Origin: Sulfurovum sp.
GTDB lineage: Bacteria; Campylobacterota; Campylobacteria; Campylobacterales; Sulfurovaceae
DNA length: 8,217 bases
Direction of reading: 5' to 3'
NCBI GenBank assembly: GCA_030622375.1
Contig: JAUXGC010000052.1
Location: forward strand, 1 to 8,217
A model generated the notes under the pieces. That model saw nothing but the letters and a program-made list of their open reading frames with translations. It had not been told where the DNA came from and ran no database searches. The translations under genes were made by a program, and so were the position numbers. Of the stretch, positions 4,998-8,217 are shown in pieces; the first letter of the stretch is position 1, and each line of letters begins with the position of its first letter.

Positions 4998-5978
4998 ATG
5001 AAAATAGAAGATATCTTAAACCTCACAGAAGGCATACTTACAAACAAGCCAAAAATACAAGCTATAGAAGCGGCAACAGTCTATTACTCCAAAGTAGAGC
5101 ATGGAGACCTCTTCTTTTCATCAAATCAAGAAGAGATAGACACGGCTATAGCCAATGGTGCTTATGCTATTGTTTATGATGATGAAAATATCATTAAAAA
5201 AGATGAAGAGATAGCATGGATAAAAGTATCTGACATACAACTTGCAGCCTTTAAGATAATTCGTTATGTCATCATCAAAAAAGAGGCAAAATTCTTTTTA
5301 TTATCTAGCCATGAAATGAGCTTTTTAAAGATGATACTACTCTATAAAGGAAACATCTCTTTTGTTGAAAATGATTGGCGCAAAGCTTTTGAACAGATAT
5401 TAAATTCAGACGGTACCCTCTTTGTAGGCACCAACAAAGAGCTTATGCAACTCATCAAACCAGATATTGCAAAACTCAATAAAGAAGTAGAGGGTTACCC
5501 TATATCTGATACACTTTTTAGAAGTACATTTAAAGTAGGTGGATATGTATATCAGGAAAAAGAGCTTATTCCATTTCATTTAGAGTATCTGCTTAGGGCT
5601 GTAGATTTTTGCGAGGGTCATGAACTTCCATTTTCCGTAGATCGTATCAAATATACTAAACATTTTACACCTGTTTTTATTGATTCTAAACTCAAAAGTA
5701 CACATGCTAGCAAAAGTGATAAAGTAGCCATTTTTACAGACAATATTAGCGATATTACTAAAGCTAGAGAGTATATTAAACAGAGTAATACTTGGGTCAA
5801 AGGCATTGTTCTTACTCCACCTAAAACCAAAGTACCAAACATAGACCGCCCTCACTGGTTTGAGAGTAAAGAAGAAGTAAGAGAAATACTTAAAAGCACA
5901 CTGTTTAACTACGCCTTTATATACAATGCAGATAAAAGTATCCTTAACACAATAAAAGAGGAATATAGTCTATTTTAA
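4998..5978 (+). CDS. Mur-ligase-like protein without a recognisable ATP loop
   Basis: A 326-residue soluble protein starting one base after the metG stop. Residues 34–62 (HGDLFFSSNQEEIDTAIANG and following) resemble the MurE/MurF N-terminal substrate domain (PGDLFvAl…D…f…A…GA.avv), and 74–90 (WIKVSDIQLAAFKIIRY) resembles the V.D...al..la stretch that follows it. Where a Mur ligase would next have ITGSNGKTTTKEM, this protein has LLSSHEMSFLKMI (101–113): the Gly-Lys-Thr loop is absent. The remaining two thirds do not show Mur central or C-terminal motifs that I can recognise. It is therefore unlikely to be an ATP-dependent ligase. An equivalent gene follows metS in C. jejuni (Cj0837c, as recalled), so it is probably a Campylobacterota family. 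The function is unknown; the Mur relation is by-eye inference. Confidence 0.85.
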   Translation: MKIEDILNLTEGILTNKPKIQAIEAATVYYSKVEHGDLFFSSNQEEIDTAIANGAYAIVYDDENIIKKDEEIAWIKVSDIQLAAFKIIRYVIIKKEAKFFLLSSHEMSFLKMILLYKGNISFVENDWRKAFEQILNSDGTLFVGTNKELMQLIKPDIAKLNKEVEGYPISDTLFRSTFKVGGYVYQEKELIPFHLEYLLRAVDFCEGHELPFSVDRIKYTKHFTPVFIDSKLKSTHASKSDKVAIFTDNISDITKAREYIKQSNTWVKGIVLTPPKTKVPNIDRPHWFESKEEVREILKSTLFNYAFIYNADKSILNTIKEEYSLF

Positions 5979-5989
5979 AATAAGAAGAC

Positions 5990-7558
5990 TTAACTCAAAA
6001 ACTCTTTCCTAAGTATCTCTTTATCTATCTGTTTCTCATGAAGTAATTTCAGTGGCATGCTCTTTTTGTAAATAATTTCTGCAGGAAGCATATAGTTAGG
6101 GAGGTGTTTTTTTAGTTCAAAAAGAATTTCATTGCGTGAGAGTTCATTTTTAGCACCATAGACCATCACAATCTCCTCTTCTATCTCTTTATCAGGTATA
6201 GAAAATACGGCACACTCAGTGATTTCTGGGATATTGTCATAGACAACACTTTCTATCTCATGCGGACTGACGCGGTATCCTTGTGTTTTGATCATATCAT
6301 CCTTACGAGATACAAAGTAAATATATCCTTCTTCATCCGCATAAACATAATCTCCACTGGCAATAACGATTTCATCGGTCAAGCCCCCTTCTGGCTCAAT
6401 AATTTTATCTAATACAGAAATACTCTTAAAGCGTTGGGCTGTCTCTTTTGGGGCATTCCAGTACCCCCTGTAGATACATGCGCCTCTATGGATAAGCTCA
6501 CCAATCTCTCTTGGTTTGCATGATTCTCCTTTTTCATTGATAATATAAAGCTCTACATCTGGAATTGCTCTACCTATGGAGTTTGGACGAATATATATTT
6601 GGCTTGGGTCAAGAAAAGCAGAACGAAATGCTTCCGTAAGACCATGCATGGAGTAAAATTTAGCATCAGAAAAATGTGTAGTAATATTTTTAACCATTAA
6701 CGGTGTTATATTTCCTCCAGAAGAGGTAATAGTTCTTAAGTGTTTAAAATGTTCAGGCTTAGGAATGCGGTGGTAGTCTTCATCAAACATTTGTGTAATA
6801 TGTATGGGCATAAGAGGCAGTACTGTAATCTTCTCATTGATAATGTGAGAAAAAAAGTCTGAAGGAAGTACAAATTTATGAATTGCCAATGTTGCTTTTT
6901 TATGGAGTGCTATAAAGATTTGATTGAGTCCATAGTCTAGGTTAAATGATAATATACCAGAGATGACATCATCCTTGCTAATATCAAGATATTTTGAAAC
7001 AATACGTGCACCATCTATAAATGCACGATGGTCTATCACAATCCCTTTTGGATTTCCAAATGAGCCAAAACTGTAAGTAATAGCTGCACTGTCATTTCCT
7101 CTTATTTCACACTTAATATCGGAGGTATAACATTTATATATCTCTTCAAACGACACATCACTATCATCACTCGCCTCATAAGAGATGATCTTTCCCTTAA
7201 AATCGATCGCTTTGACATTTTCTATCTTTATCTTATCTGTGATAATACAGCTAATACCACTGTCATCAATGATATGTTTGACCTGTTCAGGTTTAAGTAA
7301 ACGGGTAATAGGCACAAAAACATACTCTGTTGAGAGCACTGCCAAAATAGCAATCACCTGTTCGCATCTCTTATTGGAGTATATACCTATTCTACTCCCT
7401 TTTTTCAATCCAATCGTTGTCAAATAGTGTGCAATTTGATCAACTTTTTTAATAAGTTGGGCATAACTGTACGCCTCACTACCATGTATCAGCCCAATCT
7501 TTTCAGGTTCTGTCTCTGCGGCTATTTCCAATAAATTTCTAATACTGTTAACTGACAT
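5990..7558 (-). CDS. AMP-forming acyl-CoA/acyl-carrier ligase, exosortase-A-associated type
   Basis: A 522-residue member of the ANL (acyl-CoA synthetase/NRPS adenylation) superfamily, which activates a carboxylate as acyl-AMP and passes it to a thiol. Visible core motifs are A3 at 162–172 (YSFGSFGNPKG), A5 at 302–310 (YSMHGLTEA), A7 at 401–403 (SGD), A8 at 418–436 (RKDDMIKTQGYRVSPHEIE) and the A10 Lys509 (HEKQID). The stretches LSFNLDYGLNQIFIALHKKA (203–222), FRSAFLDP (311–318) and RPNSIGRAIPD (324–334) match what I remember of the exosortase-A-associated ligases (TIGR03098 type). A3 is unusual: two positions normally Ser and Thr are Phe. The ATG is preceded by AAGGAG at 7569–7564, inside the end of the upstream gene, with only two bases between the genes. 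The substrate cannot be read from the sequence. Confidence 0.92.
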   Translation of the reverse strand: MSVNSIRNLLEIAAETEPEKIGLIHGSEAYSYAQLIKKVDQIAHYLTTIGLKKGSRIGIYSNKRCEQVIAILAVLSTEYVFVPITRLLKPEQVKHIIDDSGISCIITDKIKIENVKAIDFKGKIISYEASDDSDVSFEEIYKCYTSDIKCEIRGNDSAAITYSFGSFGNPKGIVIDHRAFIDGARIVSKYLDISKDDVISGILSFNLDYGLNQIFIALHKKATLAIHKFVLPSDFFSHIINEKITVLPLMPIHITQMFDEDYHRIPKPEHFKHLRTITSSGGNITPLMVKNITTHFSDAKFYSMHGLTEAFRSAFLDPSQIYIRPNSIGRAIPDVELYIINEKGESCKPREIGELIHRGACIYRGYWNAPKETAQRFKSISVLDKIIEPEGGLTDEIVIASGDYVYADEEGYIYFVSRKDDMIKTQGYRVSPHEIESVVYDNIPEITECAVFSIPDKEIEEEIVMVYGAKNELSRNEILFELKKHLPNYMLPAEIIYKKSMPLKLLHEKQIDKEILRKEFLS

Positions 7559-7560
7559 AA

Positions 7561-8217
7561 CTACTCCTTAATACCATAAGTCCATATCTCATAATTACTA
7601 TCGAGAAGGATTGTTGGTGCATGATGAAAATGAAGAATCTTCTTATAAAAAAAGAGGATGATATCGTCCACTTCTTCCTGACTTAAAACCTTGGTAATTC
7701 CACCGGTAAGAACGATGCTGTTGAGAATACCTAGGTTGAGCTCAATGTAATCGCCATGATGTTTTGAGACTTTATATAGAACTAGAAAAATCGCTAACTG
7801 CATCAAAATACGTGTTGCTGTTTCGCTCTGCTCTTCGAGAATATTCTCCGTTACATTCAAATGACCTAGAAGTTCATATACAAACTCATTATTTTTTGCT
7901 GTATGCACCAGACTTTCACGCGATTTGAAAACTCCAAGTTTTTTAAAAACTAGACGATCATAGCCACTTCTAGTAAGGATATTGTCACTAACAAGGTCAC
8001 GACTATAGTGAATATCAGTCGTCGCCCCACCTATATCTACAACTATAAACGGATCAGCAACATCAACCCTCTCGTGAATCCTTGGCAACGAACGATTAAC
8101 GATATAAGGAGTTGAAAATATTTGATTTGATGTAATCTCATATAGCTGCTTGATGTCTTCTTTTCCTACAATATCATCCTGATAGAGATCAGTTAGGTAG
8201 TTTTTTAGTGAATCTTC
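7561..8217 (-). CDS. MutL/GlmL-type ASKHA protein, C-terminal part
   Basis: Open from the right edge (the true start lies beyond 8217), giving 218 residues to a TAG at 7561–7563. FIVVDIGGATTDIHYS (fragment residues 57–72) is the hallmark phosphate loop of the MutL/GlmL family, and NSIVLTGGITK (166–176) is the matching adenosine-binding LTGG motif of ASKHA ATPases. Family members are encoded beside glutamate mutase and related adenosylcobalamin-dependent mutases and are thought to maintain or reactivate them. The name does not refer to the mismatch-repair MutL. An internal TTG at 8088 could look like a start, but the frame and family-like sequence continue upstream (QIFSTPYIVNRSLPRIHERV), so the gene is simply cut by the window. 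It is coupled to the downstream ligase gene. Confidence 0.87.
   Translation of the reverse strand, partial: EDSLKNYLTDLYQDDIVGKEDIKQLYEITSNQIFSTPYIVNRSLPRIHERVDVADPFIVVDIGGATTDIHYSRDLVSDNILTRSGYDRLVFKKLGVFKSRESLVHTAKNNEFVYELLGHLNVTENILEEQSETATRILMQLAIFLVLYKVSKHHGDYIELNLGILNSIVLTGGITKVLSQEEVDDIILFFYKKILHFHHAPTILLDSNYEIWTYGIKE

Noticed and set aside
5967..5990. AGTCT…AGACT inverted repeat around an ATTTTAAAAT palindrome between the convergent genes, a possible bidirectional terminator
   Set aside because: The stem is only five pairs, AT-rich and interrupted, and overlaps the 3' end of the upstream gene; too weak to call a terminator.
7561..8088. A complete 175-residue protein starting at TTG 8088
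   Set aside because: The frame stays open to the window edge and the upstream residues fit the MutL/GlmL family just before the DIGGATTD motif, so it is a partial gene with an internal TTG.
7561..8217. DNA mismatch-repair MutL
   Set aside because: The name is shared only. The DIGGATTD and LTGG motifs are of the ASKHA fold seen in glutamate mutase accessory proteins, not the GHKL ATPase motifs of mismatch repair.

Overview
The window is AT-rich and carries the run mobB (3' end) – fbp – small Cys-rich ORF – metG – Mur-ligase-like gene on the + strand. From memory this order matches the mobB–fbp–small ORF–metS neighbourhood of Campylobacter jejuni (around Cj0841c–Cj0837c). With the codon bias, it points to a Campylobacterota (epsilonproteobacterial) genome, probably an environmental Sulfurovum/Sulfurimonas-like bacterium. 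The species cannot be fixed from the window.

Region 1 (1–1276, +): the end of mobB, class I fructose-1,6-bisphosphatase, and a 65-residue CxxC protein whose start overlaps the fbp stop by one base. The genes are packed as an operon.

Region 2 (about 1277–3034) interrupts that synteny block before metG. It holds a three-helix membrane protein gene, a REP-associated (RAYT-type, Y1/HUH) transposase gene with near-perfect 23-bp terminal inverted repeats, short repeat arrays outside both ends, and a GIY-YIG nuclease-like gene. The insert is bracketed by two 110-bp direct repeats about 88% identical. Each repeat contains the convergent, overlapping 3' ends of the small CxxC gene and the GIY-YIG gene. 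One copy keeps the intact CxxC gene plus a GIY-YIG stub; the other keeps the intact GIY-YIG gene plus a CxxC-gene stub. Most differences between the copies are silent, so they look like two lineages of the same gene pair brought together, not a fresh target-site duplication.

Region 3 (3035–5978, +): methionyl-tRNA synthetase, then, one base later, a protein resembling a Mur ligase N-terminal region in which the ATP-binding loop appears lost.

Region 4 (5990–8217, −), convergent with region 3: the 3' part of a MutL/GlmL-type ASKHA protein (accessory to adenosylcobalamin mutases of the glutamate mutase kind), translationally coupled to an AMP-forming ligase resembling the exosortase-A-associated acyl-CoA ligases. 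This pair looks like the downstream end of a specialised small-molecule or surface-modification cluster that continues beyond the right edge.

No rRNA, tRNA or CRISPR array was recognised, and no gene-free stretch exceeds 300 bases.
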